Source: Leptospiraceae bacterium (GTDB taxonomy: Bacteria > Spirochaetota > Leptospiria > Leptospirales > Leptospiraceae). From it: a stretch of 64,000 bases of DNA. How positions within the stretch are numbered: the stretch's first letter is position 1; the number at the start of each line of letters is the position of its first letter. The stretch spans positions 62,001 to 126,000 of the forward strand of contig JACKPC010000006.1 in assembly GCA_024233835.1 (NCBI GenBank). The letters are read 5' to 3'. Positions 1 through 8,635 of the stretch are shown here, piece by piece. The translations under genes were made by a program, and so were the position numbers. The notes beneath the pieces are model-generated. The model saw only the letters and a list, made by a program, of their open reading frames with translations, made no database searches and was not told where the DNA came from.

Positions 1-2
1 AG

Positions 3-188
3 CTAAGATTAAACAGAAAAGAGATTATGATAAATTTACAATCACATAGCTTATTCCTATCCGGTGAAGGATTTGGTATGCATAATATTCAGAAACGTGT
101 TGAAGTTGTCTCCGGAAAAATCATACAAAAGCAAATTCAGGAAAAATACCAAATAGAAATTTATGCTCCGCTTATTTTTACTGTATAA
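3..188 (+). CDS. Sensor histidine kinase, C-terminal end (5' truncated by window)
   Basis: An open frame runs from the window edge to a TAA at 186-188, giving 61 residues. It contains GEGFGMHNIQKRVE, which matches the G2-type glycine box (GxGLxNMxxR) of the ATP-binding domain in NarX/DegS-class (HisKA_3) histidine kinases. The rest of the kinase lies upstream of the window. It is followed 74 bp later by a NarL-type response regulator on the same strand, the usual partner of this kinase class. The kinase call is from one motif plus context; the input signal is unknown. Confidence 0.6.
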   Translation, partial: LRLNRKEIMINLQSHSLFLSGEGFGMHNIQKRVEVVSGKIIQKQIQEKYQIEIYAPLIFTV

Positions 189-215
189 AATTTTATTCTC
201 CAAATATCTATTCGC

Positions 216-256
216 TTGACAAAACAAGAAAACATATATAATAATAGGGTAGAGGA
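216..256 (+). promoter_or_regulatory. Putative promoter and RBS of the response regulator
   Basis: TTGACA at 216-221 and TATAAT at 237-242 are perfect sigma-70-like boxes, though the 15-bp spacer is short. An AGAGGA ribosome binding site at 251-256 lies 6 bp before the ATG at 263. This suggests the regulator can be transcribed independently of the kinase gene upstream. Confidence 0.45.
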
Positions 257-262
257 TATTGT

Positions 263-895
263 ATGTCTTATAATATTGGAGTCATAGAAGATAATCTTCC
301 GTATCGGGAATTCCTGCATCAAGAACTTACACTTCAGAAAATTGAAATAAATCTTCGCTTTTGGAAATCAGCCGAAGAGTTTTTAAGTGAGAAGAGTCTT
401 GCTTCCCTTGATATTTTACTTTTAGATATTAACCTTCCTCATATGAGTGGAATTGATCTATTAGAAGAATTACAAAAGCGTAAGATTGTAATCAAAGTCA
501 TCATTCTTAGTGTTATAGCCTCAGAAGAAACAATTTTTAAAGCATTAAAAGCGGGAGCCGTAGCTTATGCTTCAAAATTAGATAAAAAGAATATTATGGA
601 AGTAATACAGATTGTTCTAAAAGAAGGTGCCTATATTTCACCAACTATCGCTTTTAAAATGATTCATTATTTACAGGAACCCTTGAAGAATTCAAGGGAA
701 GATATTCAACTAACTCCGAAAGAGTTACAAATTCTAAAACTCATTACAAATGGAGAAACAGCAGGAGAAATCTCAGAAACCTTAGATGTTACCGAGGCCA
801 CGATTCGCTTTCATATTCGTAATATTTATAAGAAATTACAGGTTAAAAACCGGGTAGAACTTCTCAAAAAATCAGAACGAAAAGGTCTTATATAG
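263..895 (+). CDS. NarL/FixJ-family response regulator
   Basis: The 210-residue protein has a receiver domain (about 1-120) with the acidic pocket E9/D10, the phosphoacceptor Asp at D55 in ILLLDINLPHMSG, S83 and the conserved K105. A LuxR-type helix-turn-helix (about 148-205) follows, with LTPKELQILKLI, GEISETLDVTEATIRFH and the dimerisation helix after it. It is a phosphorylation-controlled DNA-binding transcription factor. The kinase fragment just upstream is the likely partner. Targets are unknown; the flavoprotein gene downstream is separated by 155 bp and need not be regulated by it. Confidence 0.92.
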   Translation: MSYNIGVIEDNLPYREFLHQELTLQKIEINLRFWKSAEEFLSEKSLASLDILLLDINLPHMSGIDLLEELQKRKIVIKVIILSVIASEETIFKALKAGAVAYASKLDKKNIMEVIQIVLKEGAYISPTIAFKMIHYLQEPLKNSREDIQLTPKELQILKLITNGETAGEISETLDVTEATIRFHIRNIYKKLQVKNRVELLKKSERKGLI

Positions 896-915
896 TGCAA
901 AAATTATATTCCTTA

Positions 916-954
916 CAATAAATTCCCTTCAAGAAGTTGGTAGATTTATTTCAT
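916..954. repeat. 39-bp relic matching the 3' end of the AAA/nuclease gene at 2728-4293
   Basis: Positions 916-954 align without gaps to 2715-2753 with four mismatches. The second copy overlaps the end of the minus-strand AAA ATPase gene, whose last residues are GYEINLLTC. On the minus strand the first copy reads HEINLPTS followed by a stop at 929-931, in the same frame, and then hits a stop codon a few codons upstream. It is most simply the eroded 3' tip of a lost paralogue. No other clear gene is seen in 896-1050. Confidence 0.45.
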
Positions 955-1050
955 GCTTCGTTTAAAAAGAAACTTTTTTTTGGATAAATCCTCATTACCT
1001 TTAAAAACTGATGACAGGCTTTATCATGATAGAAGTGTATACATTATATT

Positions 1051-2601
1051 ATGATTAAAGAACTGGAACTAAGAGTTTTACCGGAAATTGCCGGAATCGA
1101 AGAAGAATTGAAAACTAGGATTTCCACTACCCTGAAAATTCCGAAAACTGAGTTTCATCACATAGAAGTCGTAAATCGATCTATAGATGCTCGACAGAGA
1201 ACGGTTATGGTGAATCTCAAAGTTCGCGTATATATCGGTGAATCATTTGTTGAACAGCCGGTTTCTCTTCCAAATTACTCCAATGTAAAAAATGCCGAAG
1301 AAGTGATTGTCGTAGGTTCCGGTCCTGCGGGCTTATTTGCTTCTCTGCAACTTATTGAATTGGGTTTAAAACCGATTCTTTTGGAAAGAGGAAAGAGTGT
1401 TGAAAATAGAATATTCGATATTCGTGGAATTGTCTCGCACTCGATAGTAAATGAAGATTCTAATTATTGTTTTGGAGAGGGAGGAGCTGGAACCTATTCT
1501 GATGGAAAGTTATATACCCGTTCCAAAAAAAAAGGAAATGTTCGGCAGGTATTAGAACAATTAGTTGCTTTCGGTGCCAATAAAAATATTTTAGTTGAGG
1601 CGCATCCCCATATTGGAACCAATAAGCTATCAGGGATTATTCGAAACATTCGAGAAACTATTTTAGCAAATGGTGGAGAAGTTTTTTTTAATGCAAGAGT
1701 TTCTGATTTTATCTTAAACGGAGATCAAATCACCGGAGTAATTACTTCCGATGGCAGACGCTTCTCTTCTAAAAAAGTAATTCTGGCTACAGGACATTCA
1801 GCCAGAGATATTTTTGAATTATTATATTCTAAAGGGATTGAAATACAGCTAAAACCACTGGCAATGGGGGTACGTGTAGAACACCCTCAGTCTCTAATCG
1901 ATTCCATTCAATACCATTGTGAAGTGCGTAGTCCCTACCTACCTGCCTCTTCCTACTCGATTGTAAGACAGGTGAATGGAAGAGGAGTTTATTCTTTTTG
2001 TATGTGCCCGGGAGGAGTAATTGCTCCCTGTGCCACCAGTCCGGGGGAAATTGTTACCAATGGTTGGTCTTCTTCTAAAAGAGCCAGACCCACAGCTAAT
2101 TCGGGTATTGTTGTTGAATTACGACCGGAGGACTTCACATCTCTCAGTAAGTTCGGACCTTTAGCAGCAATGGAGTTTCAGAAGAGGATAGAAAAAAAAG
2201 CATGGATGGAAGCCGGACAAACACAAAAAGCTCCGGCACAAAGATTATTAGATTTTATTAATGGAACAGTTTCTCGTGAAATACCAAAAACTTCTTATAA
2301 TCCGGGAACCAGTTCGGTAGACCTGGCTTCTGTTTTACCTCCACTTATACATAAAGCCTTGAGAGCAGGTTTTAAAGAGTTCGGTAAGGCAATGAAAGGA
2401 TATCTTACAAATGAGGCTGTAGTTTTAGCACCGGAAACCAGAACCTCTTCCCCGGTTACAATTCCCCGAGATCCGGTAAGTCTTCAGCATATTCGCATTA
2501 AAGGCTTATTTCCTTCCGGAGAAGGAGCCGGTTACGCCGGTGGTATTATTTCTGCTGCAATGGATGGGATTCGTTGTGCACAGGCCTGCGTTAAAGCTTA
2601 G
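1051..2601 (+). CDS. FAD-dependent oxidoreductase, COG2509-like
   Basis: The 516-residue protein has an N-terminal extension of about 85 residues, then a Rossmann dinucleotide-binding motif VIVVGSGPAGLFASLQL followed by the ribose-binding acidic residue in ILLERGK. The C-terminal region has GLFPSGEGAGYAGGIISAA, the second FAD contact typical of this uncharacterised dehydrogenase family. YCFGEGGAGTYSDGKLYT and the Cys-containing SFCMCPGGVIAPC are also family hallmarks. Substrate and pathway are unknown. It is a cytoplasmic single gene followed by a possible terminator hairpin at 2653-2695. The fold and cofactor are well supported; a precise function is not. Confidence 0.85.
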   Translation: MIKELELRVLPEIAGIEEELKTRISTTLKIPKTEFHHIEVVNRSIDARQRTVMVNLKVRVYIGESFVEQPVSLPNYSNVKNAEEVIVVGSGPAGLFASLQLIELGLKPILLERGKSVENRIFDIRGIVSHSIVNEDSNYCFGEGGAGTYSDGKLYTRSKKKGNVRQVLEQLVAFGANKNILVEAHPHIGTNKLSGIIRNIRETILANGGEVFFNARVSDFILNGDQITGVITSDGRRFSSKKVILATGHSARDIFELLYSKGIEIQLKPLAMGVRVEHPQSLIDSIQYHCEVRSPYLPASSYSIVRQVNGRGVYSFCMCPGGVIAPCATSPGEIVTNGWSSSKRARPTANSGIVVELRPEDFTSLSKFGPLAAMEFQKRIEKKAWMEAGQTQKAPAQRLLDFINGTVSREIPKTSYNPGTSSVDLASVLPPLIHKALRAGFKEFGKAMKGYLTNEAVVLAPETRTSSPVTIPRDPVSLQHIRIKGLFPSGEGAGYAGGIISAAMDGIRCAQACVKA

Positions 2602-2652
2602 AGTAGCTTCTTATAGATTCGAGTACGCTGTAGGCTTTGAGAGATAAAAAGA

Positions 2653-2695
2653 ATATTACCAACCAGGAATGGATCCAAATAACTGTTGGTAATAT
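2653..2695 (+). terminator. Long inverted repeat after the flavoprotein gene
   Basis: ATATTACCAAC at 2653-2663 is perfectly complementary to GTTGGTAATAT at 2685-2695, with a 21-nt loop. It is followed by an AT-rich tract. It lies between a plus-strand gene end and a minus-strand gene end, so it could terminate from either side. The long loop makes it a weak call. Confidence 0.4.
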
Positions 2696-2727
2696 GATTT
2701 TAAATTTTCAATTTCAATAAATTCCAT

Positions 2728-4293
2728 TCAACAAGTCAGTAGATTTATTTCATATCCCTTATATTTCACTGTATTTTGGCTTATCTTTTCTTCCCAGGTT
2801 TTATTAGGATCTCTATCAAAGATAACCAACCAACCACGTTTTTCTCCTAATCCATCCAAATAATTTGATAACTGTTCGAAGCCTTCCTGTATGGTATTTT
2901 TATTGTACAAAAGCTTGATTTCTATGGGATAGTTTTTGTTTTTATATTGAACACAGAGATCCATACGACCTCTGGCATACGCATACTCTCTGGCTATATG
3001 ACCTCCACCATTAATCACACGTTGTAAAAAAGCATTTAAAACTAAGTGAGGAGCCGCTTCTTTGTACAGATATTTATCTTCCCATATACCGGAGTTCAAA
3101 CGCCAGAAGACCTGAAACTCTTTTAATAGTCCATTCATATCTATATGACCATCTTCTTTTATCCATTCATTTTTAACTTCTAATGAAAGATCATACTGTG
3201 TTTGATAATTTAAGGTTCTTATAATTATTTCTTTGTATATATTATTTGCCGGAACAAGGCCCAGTTCTTTATCCATACGAATTAAACCCAGATTCAAACA
3301 ATACTGTGTATCTTCATGCAATATTTCTATATTTCCCTTACCACCGATAATAAGCGGTTGTATTACATTTATAACTCTTTGCTCCTGTAGTTTATCCAAT
3401 AAACTATCAATATGAGTATCTCTGCGAAGTATAATATTCTGGATAGCTATATCAACCATATCAGCTTCTATGGTTTTTGAAACATCATTCTTGAGAATAT
3501 CTTCTACAATTTCATTCGCTATTGCATTGACAAGCCAGGGTTGACCTCCGGTGTTTTCAAATATCTTTTGAACGAGGCTATCTGTAAATATTTGACCTGT
3601 ATCTTCTGTATGTTGACTGTATAAATTATGAATTTCTTTAATTGTAAATTGATCTATTGTAAGATCTCTCTTGATAATATTAAAAGGGCTGGCGGTACCC
3701 AAAGTCTCTCTCTTTTCTCGAATTTGAAACTTAAAATCCCGTATATTTCTCATTCCTATTAAAGCAATACTATGTGGGAAGGGAATTTCATTTCGAGTAA
3801 TATAACCATTTCTTAATTGTCTAATAAAACTAAGCAGAGTCTTATCGGAGAGGCAGTCTATCTCATCTATAAATAAAATCAAAGGCTTATCAAGCTTAGA
3901 ACAAAAATCAGAAAGACTTTTTTTAATCAAAGTGGAATATTCTGATTTATCTAAATCTTTACCATAAAGATCTTTTTGGGGAATAGAAGAATAAGAAATT
4001 GAAAATTTTAAATTATGAAAAATTTCAGTTATACCCCTTTCCGGTTCTGTAAATACTTCAACCGATTCCAGGGAACAATACAAAGGATAGTAGTGGTCTT
4101 CTTTTCGTATTTTATTCACTAATTCCTGCACCAGTGTCGTTTTTCCGGTTTGTCTGGGTGAATGGATTATGAAATATTGTTTTTGCTCGATTAATTCTTC
4201 TACCTCCGGATGTCTTTCCACCATTGGTACCATGTAGTGGTCCTGATAATTACAGGGTCCGGCTACATTGAATAATCGTTTCTTTCGTCTCAT
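2728..4293 (-). CDS. AAA ATPase with C-terminal PD-(D/E)XK nuclease-like domain
   Basis: The 521-residue protein starts with a motif shared with the paralogue at 58166-59689 (KRLFN-AGP-N--DHY). The P-loop SPRQTGKT is at about 45-52 and Walker B LILFIDEID at about 138-146. The ATPase region fits the AAA-like family found in repetitive accessory genes of cyanobacteria, Bacteroidetes and spirochaetes. Near the C-terminus, RGRMDLCVQYKNKNYPIEIK has the Asp...Glu-x-Lys pattern of PD-(D/E)XK nucleases. No experimentally defined role is known to me; mobile-element or defence-type functions are possible. Catalytic activity is inferred, not shown. Confidence 0.8.
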   Translation of the reverse strand: MRRKKRLFNVAGPCNYQDHYMVPMVERHPEVEELIEQKQYFIIHSPRQTGKTTLVQELVNKIRKEDHYYPLYCSLESVEVFTEPERGITEIFHNLKFSISYSSIPQKDLYGKDLDKSEYSTLIKKSLSDFCSKLDKPLILFIDEIDCLSDKTLLSFIRQLRNGYITRNEIPFPHSIALIGMRNIRDFKFQIREKRETLGTASPFNIIKRDLTIDQFTIKEIHNLYSQHTEDTGQIFTDSLVQKIFENTGGQPWLVNAIANEIVEDILKNDVSKTIEADMVDIAIQNIILRRDTHIDSLLDKLQEQRVINVIQPLIIGGKGNIEILHEDTQYCLNLGLIRMDKELGLVPANNIYKEIIIRTLNYQTQYDLSLEVKNEWIKEDGHIDMNGLLKEFQVFWRLNSGIWEDKYLYKEAAPHLVLNAFLQRVINGGGHIAREYAYARGRMDLCVQYKNKNYPIEIKLLYNKNTIQEGFEQLSNYLDGLGEKRGWLVIFDRDPNKTWEEKISQNTVKYKGYEINLLTC

Positions 4294-4403
4294 AATAATA
4301 CAAGGAAATAGATAAGATTTTTAAGAGTCAAGAAAGAAATAGACTAAAAAAGGATTCTTCTTACAAGAAAAAAGTATTAATCACCCGGAAAGGTTCTTAT
4401 AAG

Positions 4404-4442
4404 AAAAACTGCTCTCTTTCATTAAACAAGAGAACAGTTTTT
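4404..4442 (-). terminator. Rho-independent terminator of the lipoprotein gene
   Basis: AAAAACTG (4404-4411) pairs with CAGTTTTT (4435-4442). After one mismatch, TCTCTT (4413-4418) pairs with AAGAGA (4428-4433), leaving a 9-nt loop. Read on the minus strand it lies 12 bp after the lipoprotein stop codon and ends in a U-run, so it fits an intrinsic terminator for that gene. Confidence 0.75.
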
Positions 4443-4453
4443 AAATCGAATAA

Positions 4454-5896
4454 TTATTCGGTAATCACTAATTTCGGATAGGAAGTGCCAATACCTCCCC
4501 CACTAAAATAAGCTGTTACTCCCGATTCGCAGGCGCCGGTAATAGCATTATAATTCGCTGTGGGTATAGTGCTCATATTATTTACAAGAAAACTGGAGTT
4601 TTGAAGAGTCAGCTCTGTTGCACCCGGTAATTTTGCTTCTCCATTAAAAAAAGCCGGAAACACAATTTGATTACCTCCAACAGCAACAGAAACACCCAAA
4701 CAATTATCCGTACTATTTTCAGAAGACAGGGTAGTATAAGCAATTAGCTCAGCAGAACTATACTTATAGGATTTTGCAGCCGCAGGAACAGAAAAAATTT
4801 TAGGAAAGTCTGCAACTTTCGAATGTCCCCTGCTAAGCATTACAAATTCGGGTGCATTGCTGGCAGGAATATCCCAGCTAACTTCAACACCCGCAGCACG
4901 GGAAACGGTAACGCTGACATTCTCTACTAAAGCAACACCTCCTAATTTTATATTAGAAATAGAATTTGGATAGGTAACTGTTTTATCAATAGAAAAGGAA
5001 TTATCTTTAGCTATAATTTTAATACGAAGGGTATCACCACCTGTAGCTTTGAGATAGCTTCTCGTATTCTGATCATAATAACCCGGAATATTAGTACTTG
5101 CTGTATTATTATAACCGGCAAAACCGGAAATTACACCTGGAAATAAATCAGTTCCATAGTTTAGAGTTGTTTCCGGTTTATCTTTGAAGGTAATTTTAAC
5201 ATCTGCCTCTCCATAGGGCACTAAGACTTTAGCTGTTGTATCATACTTATAAATGGTTATAACTGTCATACCATCGCTTAAAATTCCTCCGAGCAAAATG
5301 TTCTTAGTAGTTTCGTAAGTAGGATCACCGGAAAAAATAGCCGATATAGGAACCAATCCCTGGGAATCAGCACTGGCAATCACCGTTCCACCTACAGGTG
5401 CTTCAAAGGTTATACTTGCCGCCGCTGTAGTGGTAAGTTGGATAATATACTCTCCTGCTTCCGAAACAGTACAGCTAAGAGTTACTTTTGTTGCTCCCGG
5501 TGAAGAAGTAACCTCTGCACAACCTGTAACCGGCGAACCATCTTTTTTAAACATATTCAGTTTAATGATAGCTTGAGAACTTACCTGCCGAATTAATGCT
5601 GAAGTATTGGAAAGACTTATCGTTTGTTCTACCTTAGTATTTGCCTCTACTTTTACTTGCCTGCCTACAGGTGTATTTGCCGGAATCTTGGCTGAACCGG
5701 AGGAAGTCGTGGAAGATTCAACAACAGCACCGGTAGCAGTAGTCGTTGTAACCACTGGAGAAGCTGCATTTTGTTGATTTAAGGACATCAAAGCCAGTGC
5801 ATAAAGGCCTGTTTTATCTTCCTTCTCTTTTTTACAGGCTATTAACAATACTGAGAAAGTATAAATTAATAAAATGAAACGAATTGTTTTTATCAT
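4454..5896 (-). CDS. Putative surface lipoprotein, unknown function
   Basis: The 480-residue protein has a short basic start, a hydrophobic stretch and a lipobox ending LLIAC at Cys21, so signal peptidase II processing is expected. The mature N-terminus KKEKED, then LYALALMSLNQQ and a Ser/Thr/Ala-rich linker, has the same plan as the three small lipoproteins at 32769-36952 (C-x-KKKEDD, a Leu-rich run, SMQQQ). Residues about 80-170 look like a beta-sandwich of the kind seen in PPC-like pre-peptidase domains; the remainder is beta-rich and unrecognised. It stands alone with its own terminator. Location in the outer membrane is an inference. Confidence 0.7.
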   Translation of the reverse strand: MIKTIRFILLIYTFSVLLIACKKEKEDKTGLYALALMSLNQQNAASPVVTTTTATGAVVESSTTSSGSAKIPANTPVGRQVKVEANTKVEQTISLSNTSALIRQVSSQAIIKLNMFKKDGSPVTGCAEVTSSPGATKVTLSCTVSEAGEYIIQLTTTAAASITFEAPVGGTVIASADSQGLVPISAIFSGDPTYETTKNILLGGILSDGMTVITIYKYDTTAKVLVPYGEADVKITFKDKPETTLNYGTDLFPGVISGFAGYNNTASTNIPGYYDQNTRSYLKATGGDTLRIKIIAKDNSFSIDKTVTYPNSISNIKLGGVALVENVSVTVSRAAGVEVSWDIPASNAPEFVMLSRGHSKVADFPKIFSVPAAAKSYKYSSAELIAYTTLSSENSTDNCLGVSVAVGGNQIVFPAFFNGEAKLPGATELTLQNSSFLVNNMSTIPTANYNAITGACESGVTAYFSGGGIGTSYPKLVITE

Positions 5897-6428
5897 ACGA
5901 ATCTCCTGAAGAAATAATTATTATCCTTTTGTAATTATTTCTTCTTTCAGGATTGTATCAGCCTTTCGAGCTTTTGTAAACTATCAGTTCAGATAGTTTT
6001 TAAACATCTAAGGTTAATTTCAGCTATCAAGGGCAGTTCTATACGATTGTCAAATTTTAAGGTATATCCCGGTGAAGAACCGGTATTTAGCGAGGATCTA
6101 ATTTACGTAAAGCTTACACACGAAAGACAAATAGGTAATCAAACCTATCCATCCGGCTCAAGCATTGTTATGAACTATAGCTATGAACCAGTTTCCCATA
6201 GTTTGTAACAGGCTACACCGAGCTATTCTAAAAAGGTTAAACACTGATTATACGGATATTTTAAAAACCCTCGATGAGGCTGTATGTTAGACCGTCAAAT
6301 AACTGACAGAATTCGCATTTAGAAAACCATTTTTTCCATGAGCAACCTCTATTTTACTATGGACAAAAAGTATTAGGATATATGATATGACCGATACTTA
6401 CTGTTTTATAAACAAATGGATGGAAGTC
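5897..6428. other. Gene-poor 530-bp gap between lipoprotein and aqpZ
   Basis: The gap holds the divergent upstream regions of the lipoprotein gene and aqpZ, plus a 60-codon open stretch at 6029-6208 listed separately as a possible gene relic. No RNA gene, strong promoter pair or repeat was recognised in the remainder. Confidence 0.5.
6029..6208 (+). pseudogene. Possible coding relic without a start
   Basis: A frame ending at the TAA at 6206-6208 encodes protein-like sequence including VYPGEEPVFSEDLIYVKLTH and IGNQTYPSGSSIVMNYSYEP. It has no convincing start codon or ribosome binding site. It may be the end of a lost gene, perhaps one with short beta-strand repeats. The call rests only on composition and open length. 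Confidence 0.25.
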
Positions 6429-7115
6429 ATGAAAAAGTATTTTGCAGAATTAATTGGTACATTTTGGTTGGTGCTTGGAGGATGCGGAAGTGCCGTTTTA
6501 GCAGCAGCTTTCCCTAATGTAGGAATCGGTCTTTTAGGAGTCTCTTTTGCTTTCGGTCTTACCGTATTAACTATGGCTTATGCAATAGGCCATATTTCCG
6601 GCTGCCACTTAAACCCGGCCATTACAATAGGACTAACATTAGCAGGAAGAGCTGATAAAAAAGATTTGTTTCCTTATATCCTTGCACAGGTTATAGGAGG
6701 AATCCTGGGAGCTGCCATACTCTACCTGATAGCAAGCGGTGCATCCGGTTTCAATCTTTCAGCAGGTTTTGCCAGTAACGGATTTGGAGAACACTCACCC
6801 GGTCAGTATTCCTTAGTAGCCGGATTCATTGTCGAGTTAGTTATGACAGCCGTATTTCTTTTTGTAATTATGGGAGCAACTGACGAGCGGGCACCCGCAG
6901 GTTTCGCACCAATAGCCATAGGACTTTGTTTGACACTCATTCACCTGATAAGCATCCCGGTAACAAATACCTCGGTTAATCCGGCAAGGTCTACCGCTAT
7001 GGCAGTATTTGTAGGTGGATGGGCAGTATCCCAACTCTGGTTATTCTGGTTAGCACCTATCATCGGGGGAGTAATCGGTTCCCTGACATACAAATTTATT
7101 GCAAGCAAAGACTGA
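6429..7115 (+). CDS. aqpZ: Aquaporin Z, water channel
   Basis: From the ATG at 6429 the protein has 228 residues, the normal length for AqpZ. The start at 6387 would add an unusual 14-residue hydrophilic tail; 6429 gives MKKYFAELIGTFWLVLGGCG, matching AqpZ N-termini. Both NPA boxes are present (HLNPAITIG and VNPARSTA), as are GHISGCHLNPA and FAPIAIGLCLTLIHLISIPV, which carry the selectivity-filter region. Six transmembrane segments and two half-helices are evident. It is a passive inner-membrane channel for water. The gene stands alone, followed by a weak hairpin. Confidence 0.96.
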   Translation: MKKYFAELIGTFWLVLGGCGSAVLAAAFPNVGIGLLGVSFAFGLTVLTMAYAIGHISGCHLNPAITIGLTLAGRADKKDLFPYILAQVIGGILGAAILYLIASGASGFNLSAGFASNGFGEHSPGQYSLVAGFIVELVMTAVFLFVIMGATDERAPAGFAPIAIGLCLTLIHLISIPVTNTSVNPARSTAMAVFVGGWAVSQLWLFWLAPIIGGVIGSLTYKFIASKD

Positions 7116-7123
7116 TAAAGTTA

Positions 7124-7151
7124 TATAGTGTAAAGTAATAATTACACTATA
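7124..7151 (+). terminator. AT-rich hairpin after aqpZ
   Basis: TATAGTGTAA (7124-7133) pairs perfectly with TTACACTATA (7142-7151) across an 8-nt loop, 8 bp after the aqpZ stop codon. It lacks a GC-rich stem and a long T-run, so it may be a weak terminator or an mRNA-stabilising structure. Confidence 0.45.
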
Positions 7152-7380
7152 ATTAAATCATAAGCTTTATTAGTTATATTCTATTTCCCTACTATAGTTT
7201 TATCACTTGCTCTTTTATTTATGCGATTCATTCTATCCAAGTCTGATTTGCTTTTCCCTGAACCGGAGGATTTTTACGCTGAGCCAGGCTGAAGTGAACC
7301 CTCCGACTCAGAGAAAATAGAAGAGTAAGCTTGAATCCTATAAAACCCACTACTTGTAGTGAGTAGCGAAGCGTATCAAA

Positions 7381-8566
7381 CTACGGTCCGGATACACAAC
7401 ATACATAGAAGAAATTGTACTTAGTGTAGTATATACTTATTATAAAATCAATATTTAAAAGCATTTGGTTCTTATCCTCTTTGGTATTTTTTCCTATAGA
7501 ATTCAATTCTGATAAAAGAAATTCATCAATATTATTATATTTAGCTATTGGATTTGAATTAACTGGTTTAACGGGCAATCTTAATTCTTCGATATCAATA
7601 AATCCTTTAGGATCATAATTGTGCTCAAGCACCGCGTTTTCTTTCACGAAGTAAGTGTGGTTATCTTCCACCTCATCTCTGTATTCCTGTTCTACCGACA
7701 GTACCTCCATGGAGTTACCATCTGCAAGGACGGAACGGTCGCCGGGCCTTATGTCTGGAAGCTATCTCCAAAACTATCCATAGCTTTGTCCAAAAAGCTT
7801 CTATCATCCTTGCCTTCAAACCTTGTTGTATCGTGAGCTTCATCTTTTTTGCCGGCTTTCAGGGTAGTGCTAAACCGCCACCCTGGGGAAACCTTATAAT
7901 GAATAAGCTTCCTCGAACACTGTGCTTCGATACAGGCTGTCGCCTTACTCAACAACCATGTCCGAAGTGCCGGGCTAAAGCCCTCAGAGACGTTTCCCTC
8001 TCATCTGCTAATTTAGCATATTCTTCATTACTTTTTAACTCCGCGTCTGTTTTGAAGCCTTTTCCTTTTGCATTATTTATACTGGCTTCTTTTAAATTCT
8101 TACCCGCTTCCTTAATTTTCCCATCCTTAATTTCGTTTCCAAATTCATCCAGACTGTATCGTTCTTTAACCACAATATCTTCTATCTTCCTCCGTTCCTC
8201 CTCTTCTCTTCGTAATATTTCCTCAGCTTCCTTTACCTTCTGCCGGTTTTCGTCCAGCATGGTATCGGTAGTTCTCTCCAGGTCGTCTATGCTCTTGATA
8301 AGTCCAACCTGATCATCTTTTTTCTTTCCATCTCCAAATAAACCATCTGCATCAAAGTCATAAGAAAAACCGTTTTTCTCACTATAGGTGCTTGTGAGCT
8401 TCGCTCCTCCATAGTTTGCAGTAGCCTTAGAGCTGAAGCCTTCTTTCTCGCTATAGCTCGTCCTATTACTCTGTCCGTTTATATTGGTCTCAATAGCAAA
8501 TCGACCTCCTCCTTTCTTTAGTCCAACCGGCTGAAGCCTTCCTGCTGAGTTATAATCGCTTAGATA
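7381..8566 (-). pseudogene. Decayed C-terminal part of a Hint-domain toxin-like protein (related to the large repeat protein)
   Basis: Read on the minus strand from about 8566, a frame without its own start encodes beta-repeat sequence (SYSEKEGFSSKATANYGG, TYSEKNGFSYDFDADG) like the repeats of the 1542-residue protein at 28120-32748. A charged coiled coil follows (about 8260-7990, LDENRQKVKEAEEILRREEE). The frame then breaks at a 231-bp repeat (7755-7985) encoding RFEGKDDRSFLDKAMDSFGD. After another frame change, PDIRPGDRSVLADGN and NHTYFVKENAVLEHNY are the end of a Hint (intein-like, pretoxin) domain, followed by about 65 residues of unknown tail. The first half of the Hint domain is missing. 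It therefore looks like a broken polymorphic-toxin-type C-terminus, not a working gene. Confidence 0.6.
7755..7985 (-). repeat. 231-bp duplicated element, copy 1
   Basis: It aligns without gaps to 9387-9617 with scattered substitutions. On the minus strand it is open in one frame in both copies, reading about 75 codons that include ATACIEAQC, KVSPGWRFS and RFEGKDDRSFLDKAMD. In copy 1 the edges coincide with the points where the reading frame of the surrounding relic changes, so the element may have inserted there or marks a recombination join. No terminal inverted repeats or target-site duplication were recognised. Confidence 0.7.
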
Positions 8567-8587
8567 CTACAAAAAATAGCAAAATAC

Positions 8588-8631
8588 TTGACTACTATAA
8601 AGTAGAAAATAGAATTTGGTTAGAGGGAGGG
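8588..8631 (+). promoter_or_regulatory. Promoter and RBS of the two-gene cassette (copy 1)
   Basis: TTGACT (8588-8593) and TAGAAT (8610-8615) are separated by 16 bp, a good sigma-70-like match. A strong purine ribosome binding site, AGAGGGAGGG (8622-8631), sits 4 bp before the ATG at 8636. The cassette thus has its own promoter pointing away from the toxin-like relic. Confidence 0.55.
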
Positions 8632-8635
8632 ATTT

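Noticed and set aside
7188..7380. Possible RNA gene or attachment site near the short palindrome CACTACTTGTAGTG
   Set aside because: No tRNA-like fold, no direct-repeat partner and no integrase gene were seen; the palindrome alone is not informative.
7833..8312. 159-codon plus-strand frame in the accessory island
   Set aside because: It is antisense to the coiled-coil and repeat relic; Ser/Phe/Leu-rich composition is typical of a shadow.
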